Positions 37,517 through 51,610 of a DNA stretch of 64,000 bases are shown here, piece by piece. The position numbers and the translations under genes were made by a program. Source of the stretch: Pyrus communis (taxonomy: Eukaryota; Streptophyta; Magnoliopsida; Rosales; Rosaceae); the NCBI RefSeq assembly GCF_963583255.1, contig NC_084816.1:5431100-5495099 (forward strand). Direction: 5' to 3'. Under the pieces are notes generated by a model. It ran no database searches. It was given only the letters and a program-made list of their open reading frames with translations, and was not told the DNA's origin. How positions within the stretch are numbered: the first letter of the stretch is position 1; each line of letters starts with the position of its first letter.

Positions 37517-39409
37517 TGCTCAATGCTCAAAAACTTCATGGCTGAAGAAAGGAAGAGTACCTTGTTTATATAGTCAGACTAATTAATGACTGACTATTAT
37601 CTCTTTTAATGCATCCAGATTTTTTTTTTTTAATTTCTTCAAGACAGAATGGGAATTGCATTAATTCAAACACCAGATAAATCAAAAGTTGTTGCAACTG
37701 AAAGCCTGGATTATGGTAATCTGTAAGACATGCAGAGAAATGCAGAGAGGGATTCAGTAACGGCAGTCAAATAGAAATTACAGCAATAAGAAAGTATCCA
37801 TGAACCATTATTAATAGCATCTAGACAATCTAAAAATTCATTAGTATTGGTCCATGAACTTATCACAATATGGAGCAAGTCTTTTTGAGTAACATTGTTA
37901 GAAGTCTCATTTAAAATATAGGATTTAAAGGGTGAAAAAATAGACTAAAATTCTAACATAGTTACCCAAAAAGACCATTGCACGTTGTAATAAGCTCAAG
38001 GCCACTACCCACAATTTTTTAGTTCAAGGACCAAAGCTCTAGTTTGACTAAAGTTCATAAATCATTGCTCCAATTCACTAAAAAAAAAAATACAAGTTTG
38101 CAAAATTAAGGCTTGTTCCATTTGTTTTTCAGTGTTGTTATGACACAATAGATTGGCCAATTGGTTTTTGGATTGAACCTCAACTTTATTCATGATATTA
38201 GAGATAGGTTTGCCGACATGTGTTCTAGTTCAGCCAATTAGAACTGTCCATGTGTTAGGCTCAAAAGTTCGCCATGCATGAGAGTGTGTGAGGAATCAAT
38301 AAACTTAGCAAAAGTTTATAAGGAGTTAGGCCATTACCTCCATTGTTACACTACTACAAACAAGGTGATGGAGGCCAGCCAAAACTGTCCTCTACAATTT
38401 TACTGGACAGTTTTTAAGGGTCGTATAGTCCATGCCGTCTACTCCAGGATTTTTAAAAGACACTTGAAGTTTAGAAATAGGACTGTTAATTATAGTTCTA
38501 TATACTCATACTGGATAGTTTTTAACAGTCCTTGAAAGCTTGAATTATAATTAAAAAAAATAACCGGTCTCTTCGAAGGCCAGTTCAGAGGACACATTTC
38601 CTTCAATTTAATTTTTATTCATAACCTCACAAACTATTTGTATGACACCAACTGCTGTCACGAGTGTAGTCTCCTTTCCTTGGAACTGCCATAATTAAAA
38701 GAGTATTAGACTCACAAAGAGATATGAAATTCAAAAATTCTTTTTAGAAAACAAGTAAATACCTATAATGACTATCACGCTAATGTTTTGAAGTAAGTAT
38801 ATCAGGTGTTGGACAAAACAGCACACTCCATTGAAATACAAATAAATACCCTTACGTTCAACAACGCGTTTTGCTAATCCCTTGTTCCCATTTGTGCATT
38901 ACACATTCTTTGCATGTAAAGAATAAAAATTCCTTCAACTACTAATAGATAACTTTCAGTCAGAACTGCCTTACATGCAGGATAGCACTCCAAATGTAGC
39001 CTATCCTGTTGTGCTATTTCCAGTCTCCACTTTGGTCCTGCATATGCTCAGCAATTGATAGACTTTTATGATTTCTTACGTACAAAAGCCAGTTACGTAG
39101 CCAGTTGGTCATACTAGCCGTAATAAATCTTTGCTTGGGCAAAGAATAGTTTATGATAAGATTCAGAGTATAAACTTACAGTAACCACCAAAAGGTCAAA
39201 TGGTTTTGAATCTTGAGTCTTTTGGTAGCTCAACTAGAATTTGGACAGTTCACTGTAAAAGTTAGCATACACCTAAGGCCAGAAAGTTGACTACCTATGA
39301 ATCCAATCAATAACAAGTTTATCATATGCACCAGGACAATTTCATATCCACATGATTTCTTCCCTGTAATCCTCGATGAATATTACAAATTACATACGTT
39401 GGTGTCAAA

Positions 39410-39870
39410 AGTCGGGCATAGTCTGGACTAAGTTCAACATGTACTTGCTTTGAGTGTTGCTTTTAGTCTCACTGCCACGAGATGGCTCAAGATAAAGAGA
39501 GAATAGGAGTGCCATTGTTGGATGCTGCCAACAGGTTGTGTTTGAATGTGTATGGAAGTTGCACGTTAATCTGGCTTCTTAATTAACCAAATGACAATGC
39601 ACTAAGTGGGACGTTGGTTCTATTAAGTTTTATTTTGTGCCTCGAGTGAACGAGGACTTAAAATTTAGTGCAATATGCTTGCCTGAAAAGTAAATCATAG
39701 CGAAATAGAAACCAAAAAATGAGAAACATAATGTAAACATTTCATGGTGAAGTCAAGATAACGAACGTTCACAAAAGTAAAATCTAGGCGATGGGCCAAG
39801 CTACATAACTTGAAATGTAAATTGATTGGAAATGTAAAGAAAGTAGTAAAACGCTATCAAGATTTAGCCA
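39410..39870. repeat. Dispersed repeat R1, copy 2
   Basis: Direct-orientation relative of 31975-32465 with several indels; it lacks the internal tandem duplication. Shared blocks include AACGAGGACTTAAAATTTAGT and ACGTTCACAAAAGTAAAATC. No coding potential is recognised. Confidence 0.75.
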
Positions 39871-40513
39871 TGAAGGACAAGATATGCTAGAAAAGTCCAC
39901 CAAGATCACTACTGGTGTCGGATTGGACTTAGTACAAAACATGTGCCTCAAAGAGGATGATAGGAAACAAAATTCCAAAATATCAAAAATATCTTCAAAA
40001 CTTAGATCTATGTTTGGCCGCAAATGCCTAATGATCAAGGTAAAACATTGGGTTTTGTTCGTGAGACTGTTCTCTTTGAAATAAGACTCAGCGGAAAAGC
40101 CTTAATTTGACTCTAGTTTATATGCCGTAACATCATTAAAACAACACTTCGTTTTGATCTAATCGATTAGTCATGCAGCCATCATAATTATTTCAAAACC
40201 CATTATAAGGTGTTCTGATATTTCACTCTAAGATGATAAAATTACTCAAATAAATTAAAATATTTTGTATTTCTGTATGTGCTTTTCTGCAATAAGAAAG
40301 CATATATTTGCTGCATGTATGGATAGGCTAATATACCTATATATATTTAAGAGAGCTTTAACGAAACACTTCTGGTACTGTTTACTTTTAACAAAAAAGT
40401 TTTATTTTTACTTTTCCCTAGTACTATTCAGTACATACCTTTATTTGTCATTTTTCATTAAAACAAAAGTTTTTTTGGACTTTTCGTTAGTTTTCTTTAT
40501 ATTTAAATTATAA

Positions 40514-40678
40514 GGGTAATGCTGAGGAGATCAAATTTGTAGACTAAATTAACCAAATGATTGTGAAGTTGATAACTGAATTATTATTTAAGTGTTGATT
40601 AAGGTGTTAATTCCTTATCGATGACACATCATTTGATTTATAAATTAGTCTACAAATTCGGTTTACCTAGCATTACTC
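40514..40678. repeat. MITE family M2
   Basis: About 165 bp with terminal inverted repeats. The left end GGGTAATGCTGAGGAGATC with ATTTGTAGACTAA pairs with the right end TTAGTCTACAAAT ... CTAGCATTACTC. CAAATGAT near the left arm also pairs with ATCATTTG near the right. It is non-coding and lies about 470 bp upstream of the peroxidase start codon. Confidence 0.75.
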
Positions 40679-41043
40679 AAATTAGAATGTCAACCTCACT
40701 TTGATGATGCATGCAAGTGCTGCTGGTGCTGGTTTTGTTGTATTTGTTAATAAATTCTCTAATTAAACATCATGTTACTTTAACGTATATTTATAGTAAT
40801 TGAGTGGAATATATACTAACTTGACACACTTACCGATTTGTTTAAATTAATCGCTTTTAGATTAGATCGTGCAGTGGGAGAAAGAGGAAGCCAACTATAC
40901 CTGCATGATGCATCCGCATGCAGCATCCTCCACTTATTTTGGGCTGCTTTTTTCTTTTATCATGTAATATGCACGTGCTTTTTTCTCTCCACTTTCTAGT
41001 ATGTACATTTTCTTATTTCTCATTGGGATAAATGGAGCATGCC

Positions 41044-41051
41044 TATAAATA
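41044..41051 (+). promoter_or_regulatory. TATA box of the peroxidase gene
   Basis: TATAAATA lies 108 bp upstream of the peroxidase start codon in an otherwise AT-rich leader. Position and consensus fit a plant core promoter; the transcription start would be near 41075. Confidence 0.55.
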
Positions 41052-41151
41052 CCTAATACATGTTGCCTTCCTTTCATAGTTAGTAATTAAGAGCCTAGGG
41101 CAACATCCTAAATCATCTCGATTATTAAGCTCAACGTTAATTAAATTAATA

Positions 41152-42680
41152 ATGGAGGGTTCAGGTTCAACTGCCACTCGAACATTAAGTTACTTGTTGA
41201 TGTTGTTGATGTTGGCTGCAACCTCAGAGTCAGTGAGAGGGCAAGGCACAAAACTAGGGTTCTACTCATTTACTTGTCCTCGAGCTGAGTTCATCGTGAG
41301 GTCAATAGTTACAGCTCATTTCCAGTCTGATCCTACCATTGCCTCTGGCCTGCTGAGGATGCATTTTCATGATTGCTTCGTCAATGGCTGTGATGCTTCC
41401 ATCCTCATCGATGGTCCAACAGCCGAGAAAAACGCCCCTCCAAACCTCAATTTAAGAGGATATGAAGTCATTGATGATGCTAAGGCACAGCTTGAAGCCG
41501 CATGCCCAGGGATTGTCTCTTGCGCTGATATTCTAGCCCTAGCTGCACGTGATTCTGTGGTTCTGGTACGTACACCATGATTGAATATGTTTGTATGTAT
41601 AGGTAACATATTGTCAACATAGTATGTGGACGATATAGGGTTATAAACCTACCCCGTTTTCGCTACAGTACTAGTACAAGTCTTAAGTTTTAGGGTTTAG
41701 TACTAGTATAGACTACTAGCTAGCTATAGTTGTATATATTTGAGCCTAATCCATTGTGTGTGTTTGTGTGTGTGCAGTATTAGTACTAGTTGTATTGCTT
41801 TCCTTTCAATAAGTACTAATATTTGAAAACATGTGTTGGATGCATGTATAAATCTATTGATCGGTACAGACCAACGGACAAAGTTGGCCAGTGCCTACAG
41901 GACGCAGGGATGGGATGGTTTCATTAGCATCTGATACAGCCAACTTGCCAGGCTTCACTGAATCAATGGATTCGCAAAAACAAAAGTTTGCAGACAAGGG
42001 GCTAAACACGCAGGATCTTGTTGCCCTTCTTGGTAAGCTTCAATAATTTACAATTGTAAATGTTCAAATATCTCATATATGTCAACTTCCTGTTAAAATA
42101 TAAATAAATAAATTTTAAAAAAAATCTCATTGTTAGAAATTGAAATTAAACAAATAAAACTACTGGAATATTCACAGAAGTTCTCTAAAAATTAATTACT
42201 TTTCTTGAGCATATTCCAGGTGATTCTATGTTGATTTTTTTTCCTACTATATATATAGGAGCACATACAATAGGAACATCGGCTTGCCAGTTCTTCAGTT
42301 ACAGATTATTCAATTTCACAACTACTGGAAATGGTGCGGATCCTGCGCTTGACCCATTGTTTGTTCCTCAGCTACAAGCTCTCTGCCCTCAAAATTCTGA
42401 TGGTACGAGGCGCATTGGATTAGACACAGGCAGTGACGACAAATTTGATGTATCTTTTTTTGCAAATTTAAGAAAAGGCAGAGGAATTCTCGAGTCCGAT
42501 CAGATGCTATGGACTGATGCTACAACAAAACCCTTTGTCCAACGTTTTCTAGGTGGTAAAGGCCCTTCGGGATTGAACTTCTATATGGAGTTCGGAAGGT
42601 CCATGGTGAAGATGAGTAACATTGATGTGAAAACTGGCACACAAGGTCAAATTCGAAAAGTATGTTCTGCGATAAACTGA
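41152..42680 (+). CDS. Class III secretory peroxidase, 3 exons
   Basis: Secreted haem peroxidase that uses H2O2 to oxidise phenolics, acting in the cell wall or vacuole. Exons 41152-41565, 41870-42032 and 42259-42680 join in frame to 332 aa, the usual length. Residues 1-30 are a signal peptide ([14 protein letters not shown]) with mature start near QGTKLGFYS. Distal haem site: Arg69 and His73 in [16 protein letters not shown]. Proximal haem ligand His195 in [10 protein letters not shown]. The conserved Cys of the four disulfides are visible, including [19 protein letters not shown] and the final KVCSAIN. Conserved [17 protein letters not shown] and PTGRRDG are present. The exon 1 donor GTACGT and exon 3 acceptor TATAG are good. 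It sits alone on the plus strand inside the minus-strand subtilase array. Nothing suggests a lesion. Confidence 0.95.
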
Positions 42681-43073
42681 TATGAAAACCGTCACATAAA
42701 TAATACAGTATGCAAAAGCTGTTGTAAAACCTTTCCCGTTTATCATCTGGTTGTGTACCTGTTCATGACATATGAAAAACAAATATGTGATACTAGTAAT
42801 CTGAACATGCATGATATCTCAATAATATATCAATTAGGGATGAACTGTCAAACCCCTCAATTCTCATTTCGCATCACTTGTCGTATACATATCGTGTTTA
42901 ATATTCCATTAATTTCAAATACAACTCATACAAAGCTACTTCTTCTCTGGAAATTTCGGAAAACCTTTTTTTTTCTTTTCAAAGATTAGACATTGAATAA
43001 GTGAAGTTTGGGTTGGTTAACAGGGAACCAGAAACCACACTGATCCTAAGTACGTAATAAACCAACGATTTAA
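42681..43073. other. Peroxidase 3' region
   Basis: 3' UTR and spacer, AT-rich, no gene. It ends at a probable subtilase exon-1 relic. Confidence 0.4.
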
Positions 43074-43160
43074 CTTCCTATCCTCATAAGTGGCCTTGCT
43101 TCAAGACCCTTGCATAGTAAGTTCATTGTGAAGATGAGAGTAGACAAAGCATAATAATAT
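43074..43160 (-). pseudogene. Probable degenerate subtilase signal-peptide exon
   Basis: On the plus strand, CTATCCTCATAAGTGGCCTTGC and ATAGTAAGTTCATTGTGAAGAT resemble, in order, the exon-1 sequence of copies C and D (there CTATCTTCATCGGTGGCTTTGC and ATAATAAGCTCATG). The two halves are separated by a short insertion, and the start codon region is not clear. It suggests the 5' remains of another lost duplicate between the peroxidase and copy D. Confidence 0.45.
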
Positions 43161-43469
43161 ATGCACCAAATTGTAAGGATGAGCGGATCGGATAATGCAA
43201 ATCACCTGAAAGAAGCGTTGTTATTAATAAATTGGGGAGAAACGTTATAATTTCCACCCCCAAACAGTTTTGCTGCCCTTGGGGTAGAAAACACTGGGGG
43301 CGGACGTCCAGACTTAGAAATTCCAACAACAAGAAGACCGTGGCAAGGCAACTTTCATCAAAGCTAATGGTTTAATCCTACACGCATCAGACAGATATTC
43401 CAAGGCCCTATTTAGAATTAGAAGAGAAGAAAAAGGAAATATCGACAAGGCAACTTGGAAATCCCTCAT
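43161..43469. other. Spacer downstream of subtilase copy D
   Basis: About 310 bp with no recognisable gene. It replaces the C-terminal Fn3-like part of copy D, which is missing. Confidence 0.35.
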
Positions 43470-46408
<2,939 letters not shown>

Positions 46409-47622
46409 TTTTCTGTGCTCGAAAACTTCATGGCCGACGAGGACTTAATATATACTGGGACTATTTAATGACAGATTGTTCTCTCAATCAATGCATCCGG
46501 CTTTTCTTGAATTAAGGCACCAGATAAACTTAAAAGTTGTTGCAATTGAAAGCTTGGTTTTGGATAACCTGGAAGACATGCAGAGAGGGACTCAGTAACA
46601 GCAATCACTGCACCAAACCCATTATATCATGTGCAGCTGAGCTTTAGTATAAGCCAAGTTTTTCTGCACAATCTAATTCTTCATTTCTATGGAATAAGAA
46701 GCGTGCACACAATTAATGGGAGAGTCTTACATGCAACCAGGGATAAATTCTCGTCTCTGTACGTAACTCTTTCTCCATGAAACTCATCGTGGTAAAAATA
46801 TATCACTAATTAGACCCAAGTAAAGTTTGCCACAATTCAGGCAACATTAAATTATTTTTTTGGGTTGTGAACTACGATATTTCTTTTAAGAGCACACGTT
46901 TTTACAATTAGAGAGTAATAATCGTTTGGGAGTGATTTTCGTACTTGGAAAGGCATACAGCACTAGGGATTCTTTTCGGTAGTGAATTTCATACTCCTAA
47001 TTTCTCTTTCACGCTTTTCCCTTGTTTTGGTCCCTTGAAGTCAACCAAAGGTTGTGCGAATATCACTTCCCTTTCTATCAGAGGCCCTTGCAGTCCACCA
47101 AAGGCCCTTGCAATAGTGAAATATGATGACTGGGTGGTGTCGTTCGAGAGGAAGCTGATTGCTATGCCATTCATCAAAAAGCACAACTAACTTGCATCAG
47201 CTCTGAGAATACGGTAAACACAGAAAAGACTTATAAAAACTATTCGACTCGGGTTTTCTCTAATTGAGACTAATCACTGCCGTTTTTTGATATTACAATA
47301 TCTTATAACTACAAGAATTTGGCTACCACAGTGTCACATATATATATACACACTACATTTGCAGATTCCAGAGCTTAACACCAATGCAGATTTCGTATGC
47401 TCTTCAAGCCCTTTCAGAATCTCGGGTACTATCATCCTCGCACATCCTCCTCGGCAATCACTAGAGGCGACTGAATACATGAACAGAAACAAATGTGATT
47501 TAAACCAAACTGAAAAATGATCAATAAAGATTTAAACAGGCAAGTGTGTGTCAGGAAGAGATTCCAAGAAGTTTTCTTACATGTCAAATTCGATCTGGTT
47601 GCCCGAGAGAGAAATGTTGCAA
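46409..47622. other. Spacer between subtilase D and elongin C
   Basis: 46440-46620 is the promoter-region duplicate of subtilase C upstream DNA. The remainder should include the 3' UTR of elongin C near 47300-47622. The open frame at 46945-47190 shows no known domain. Confidence 0.45.
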
Positions 47623-49004
47623 TCATGTATGGAGATAATTGGCTGCCATCATTAACTCCAGCACCAATTCAGGTTCAATAGGAAACTCGGTCTGCTTCCC
47701 GCTGTCAAAAGAGTAGAATTACAAGTCAATAATAGGGGAAACAAGTGTAAATGAAAACTGGCCTTCCGATCAAGCACTTGGATTTCATTAGTTCCAACAA
47801 ACAACCATGGTTAATTCAAACTTCTATCGATATCTTGATAAGAAAGCCCACAACAGAAAATGGTGCAACAGACAACGCAAAATATTCTGATTGTCCCGTC
47901 TCCAAGTCCATTATTGAACAAACAAAAACCAATAAATCAAGTACGTAGACCTGATACCAAAAGATTAGGCATGTGAATCTAGAAAATCTACTTCTTATAC
48001 CGTCTTTTCTCCTCTGTTTTGGTCATTTTATGTTCCCTGCGTTATGTCACAAGACCTCCACATTTGATTTAATAATTATCCAGTATTACCAATAAGAAAT
48101 CAAGTTCTGAGAAAGATCTTAAACAACACAAAATAAAGCAAAGGAAAGAAAAACATGAAATTTAGCAAGTAGGGCGCAAGTGTGTTGATGAGATAACATG
48201 CTACACCCTCTTTCGCACTATGGTAGACTGCCCCCTGTTATGCTAGACCGATCACGTATTTAGTAGACTGTCCCATATTATGCTAGACTGTCTACCAACC
48301 AAAATGCAAACAGACGGATGAGGGAAAATATATAAGCAAACTGTCTTGGAACCTAATATGCTATAAAACAAACTATGTCAAATTATTAATCTTTAACCCT
48401 TGATTGGGCGGCTGATCCAAAAACGATTGATTGGGTGACCGCGTTTTTGTTCGAATGTAAGGTCTACAATGACAGCCTAGCAACAAGACAGTCTAGAGAA
48501 CATTAACCCCACTAACTTTACACATTGATCAATATAAATTCCAATTCAGAAGAAACCCATCAATCTTCTAAGCATTGACATGTAAATACCTCAAATATTA
48601 TATCAAAAGCGAATAAATTTAAAATTTAAATAATTAAACAAAAAATAAATTAAGAGAGAGAATCTGAACCTGGCATATTGAAGGTTCCAGTAAAAGTACT
48701 TGCAGATCTTCTCAAGAATGGTGGTGCTGATCTCCGGGAACGTCACCTCGCCGTGCTCCGTTTCAGCAAAACTCCCTACCAACATAAAAATAAAAAAATA
48801 AAAAAAAATAAAAAAAAAAGATTTCACCTTGCAATTTCAACCCCTAACCCCCAAATTGCTGCTCCACTAAAATCAATTTTAAACCCTAATACCTGGAGAA
48901 GTGAGCATGTTGCGGATGGTCTGAGAGACCATGGCGGCGTCTTTGTGGATCACGAACTCGAACCCCTCGGCGCTGATCAGCTTCACTGTGTCTTCCTTCT
49001 TCAT
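47623..49004 (-). CDS. EloC: Elongin C, 3 exons
   Basis: Small BTB/SKP1-fold adaptor. Elongin C pairs with elongin A or bridges BC-box proteins to cullin E3 ligases in the nucleus. Exons 49004-48893, 48775-48670 and 47701-47623 join in frame to 98 aa, the normal size. Conserved blocks in order: VKLISAEGFEFVIHKDAAMVS, TIRNMLTSPGSFAE, EVTFPEISTTILEKICKYF and the C-terminal EFPIEPELVLELMMAANYL. All splice borders are GT-AG. No transit signal or membrane segment. The gene is complete and looks functional. It starts only about 100 bp from the left end of a large fold-back repeat, which therefore sits in its promoter. Confidence 0.93.
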
Positions 49005-49107
49005 CTTTGCAGTAGAAGCTGAGGGATGGATTTTCTGGGAGCAGCAAGCAACGTAGGAAGGAGGGCAACATCAATATTTGCCAGGCATCGGTTCCGAATA
49101 GGATCTT

Positions 49108-49832
49108 AGAGCATCTCAAAGAAATGAGATGTCAAAAATAAATGTGAAATGTTAATTTAATAGTTGATATGGTAATGTTAGATTTTTTTTTTTTTCCTAA
49201 CCAATATGTTTCTTTGTTATAAATGATATTTGTATGATTCATTTTAAAAAAAAATCAATTAAAATATATTTTTTAAGATCTATAATTGGTGCATTAATAT
49301 GATTCACGTAATAAAATAATTATAAAAAAATTGACATCATCTTTTCTCATATGTCAAATTTGACATATGAAACTCATACCATCTCCAAAAGAGATGGCAA
49401 ATTCTAGGCGGAATTTCATGTAATCAAATTTAAAGGTAGGAGTGAGCTCAAACCGATATGTTAATCTTATGTGAATTGACATATGAGAAAATGTGATATC
49501 AATTTTTTTTAATTATTTTATTATGTGGGTTCTATTAATGCATCAATTATAGATCTTGAAAAATGTACTTTAATTGATTTTTTTTTTAAAATAGATCCTA
49601 CAAATATCATTTATCACAAAGAAATATATTGGTTGGAAAAAAAGAAAATCTGATATTGCCACATCAGCCATCAAATTAACATTTGACATTTATCTTTTGA
49701 CATCTTCTTTGGAGATGCTCTCATATGTCAATCCACATAGGATTGACATATCAGTTGTAGCTCATTTCTACTTCAAATTTGATTACATGGATTTCCACCT
49801 AGGATTTGACATCTCTCTTGGAGATGGTCTTA
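49108..49832. repeat. Large fold-back element with nested inverted repeats
   Basis: 49108-49370 and 49464-49722 are inverted copies of each other (about 260 bp; GAGCATCTCAAAG / CTTTGGAGATGCTC at the ends, GAAATATATTGGTT / AACCAATATGTTTC inside). A second inverted pair, 49377-49480 and 49722-49832, overlaps it (CCATCTCCAAAAGAGATG / CATCTCTCTTGGAGATGG). All four outer ends share a GA(G/C)CATCTCCAA-type terminus, as if one MITE inserted next to or into a relative. No coding potential. Confidence 0.8.
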
Positions 49833-49922
49833 ACTAATTACAATTTGTGCCCCTCACTTTTAGTGGTTGTTCCACTTTGATCCTCAATTTGTGTTAGTGG
49901 ATTGCATTTTGGATGGATTATT

Positions 49923-50083
49923 GAGAAATGCTAAGGAGACTCTCTCTCAAAGTAAAATGCTTCATGAATTTTCTGTCATTCACGGTTAATTTTTGTGTCA
50001 ATATTATAAAACATTGTGCAAATGAGGTAGCAAAGAGTTCATGGAGAGTTTTAGTTTTAAAAGAGTCTCATTAGCATTTATCT
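49923..50083. repeat. MITE family M1, copy 3
   Basis: The best-preserved copy of the family at 14213 and 14865: left end GAGAAATGCTAAGGAGACTC, right end GAGTCTCATTAGCATTTATC. The shared interior includes TATTATAAAACATTGTGC. About 160 bp. Confidence 0.75.
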
Positions 50084-51452
50084 GAATTATTTGTAAGTTA
50101 ACATGTTTTTTTATCATTTAGTATTACAGTATAGTGATATTCTTCTTCACTTGCAAATGAGAGATCTTAAGTTCGATTCTCACAAAAGATAAATTTGACC
50201 CACATTATTGCCAGCTCATTGTAAAGTTTAGCCTAACCCACCCCACCCTCACCCCTTCACCCTTAATATTGATAATATTGTTTGTTCAAATAAAAAACAA
50301 CACTTTTGATCATAAGCAATATTGAGATGAGGAACTCGAATTTTGAAAGCATAAGCTCGAAGTTCAAAATACAAAAGTAAACGTTCTTAACCAGTCAAAC
50401 TACATACTTATTTTGTACAAAGAAATACTGGTTTACCATCCAAATCATGAAGATATAGATGCATACACAAGTCAACGTGATGATTTTGGTGGCAATATTC
50501 AGAAAATTGATGAGTAGGCACCTAAATAATTGTATGATTTTATTATTACATTTTTGACCTGACATGAGTGTATGATTACTCACTCACACATCCAATGATG
50601 AAACGTAACTAAATTATTGGAATGATTCAAAACATTATTCATATTTTTCATCACTTTACACACACTCAAATAAAGCCTAAGCTATGTATTCTTCCCTAAA
50701 ACAATTCTACACTTATACATCATATTTAGCTACGTCATACGTTGTAGATAACAGAAGCAATTAATTTCACATCGATCATCAATATTGAAATAAGAGGTAT
50801 AAAACCCGGTAGTGTAGGCAAGGCTAGGTAAAAAGCTAGTTTGTATCACTTGAGCTTAAAATGAATCAATCAGAATCAAGATGTTGCACACATTAATTTG
50901 CAATTTGAAGCCTAATCGAGCAAAATTGGACATCCACCAACCCTAATTCATGCTCTGTCAATGTCATCAACATTATTAAGAAAACAAAAGATAAATAACT
51001 AGCGCAAGTCATCCACGTACAATTTATCCACATAATTGGAAATAATCAACCGTCCACTCTAGCTCCGGCGGCTGTCCGAACCGCAAACAAATCCAAATTA
51101 ACTAACTAATTAATTACGGCGTGGGAAATCACAAAAAAAAATTTTTAAAATTTAAAATTAAATCATCCCTCTGGCACCGGCCCGCCAGGTCAGGCTGTCT
51201 ACTGTGTGACTCTCGACGAATCAATAATTCCCAGTTGTCACCAAAACGCCATCGTTTCGCCGACCAAAAAATAGAATCTATTTATTTGCCGTTTCAACTT
51301 TCAAAAGCCCTCTCTTCTCGTCCCCTCATCGTTCTCTGTTTCTTCCCATTTTCTCCTTCCCCAAAACCCCCACTGTGCTTCCCTCTCCAATTCATTCGGT
51401 TCCTCCGATCGAACGCTCCGATCGCGTTCTCTCCTCGGTCGATTCGCCCCCG
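50084..51452. other. Spacer and promoter of the RABA gene
   Basis: AT-rich up to about 51160, then a pyrimidine-rich leader (51300-51450) typical of plant 5' UTRs. No coding gene is supported; the open frame at 51121-51504 is the translated leader. Confidence 0.45.
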
Positions 51453-51610
51453 GGTAAGCGAGATCTATAGATATAATTGTTTGTGTATGTATAGGTTATA
51501 CTGAGAGAGAGATATCTGTTTGTGTATTTGTGTGATTTTTGATGGATTTGAATTTGTGTGTGTGTATATGTTTGTATAGGTTGTGGAGATCGGAGAGGAG
51601 AGAGGGTGGC

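Larger units (their letters stand above)
37517..41151. other. Long spacer between subtilase C and peroxidase
   Basis: 37560-37770 is the upstream region of subtilase C and is clearly similar to 46440-46620 upstream of copy D (GACATGCAGAGAGGGA...CTCAGTAAC blocks), so the duplication unit included the promoter. Further right are repeat R1 copy 2 (39410-39870), an unrelated MITE (40514-40678) and the peroxidase promoter. The open frames at 38278-38535 and 39884-40084 have no known domain. Confidence 0.5.

Noticed and set aside
46945..47190. 81-aa open frame between subtilase D and elongin C
   Set aside because: No domain, no splice partners, and a matching open frame on the other strand.
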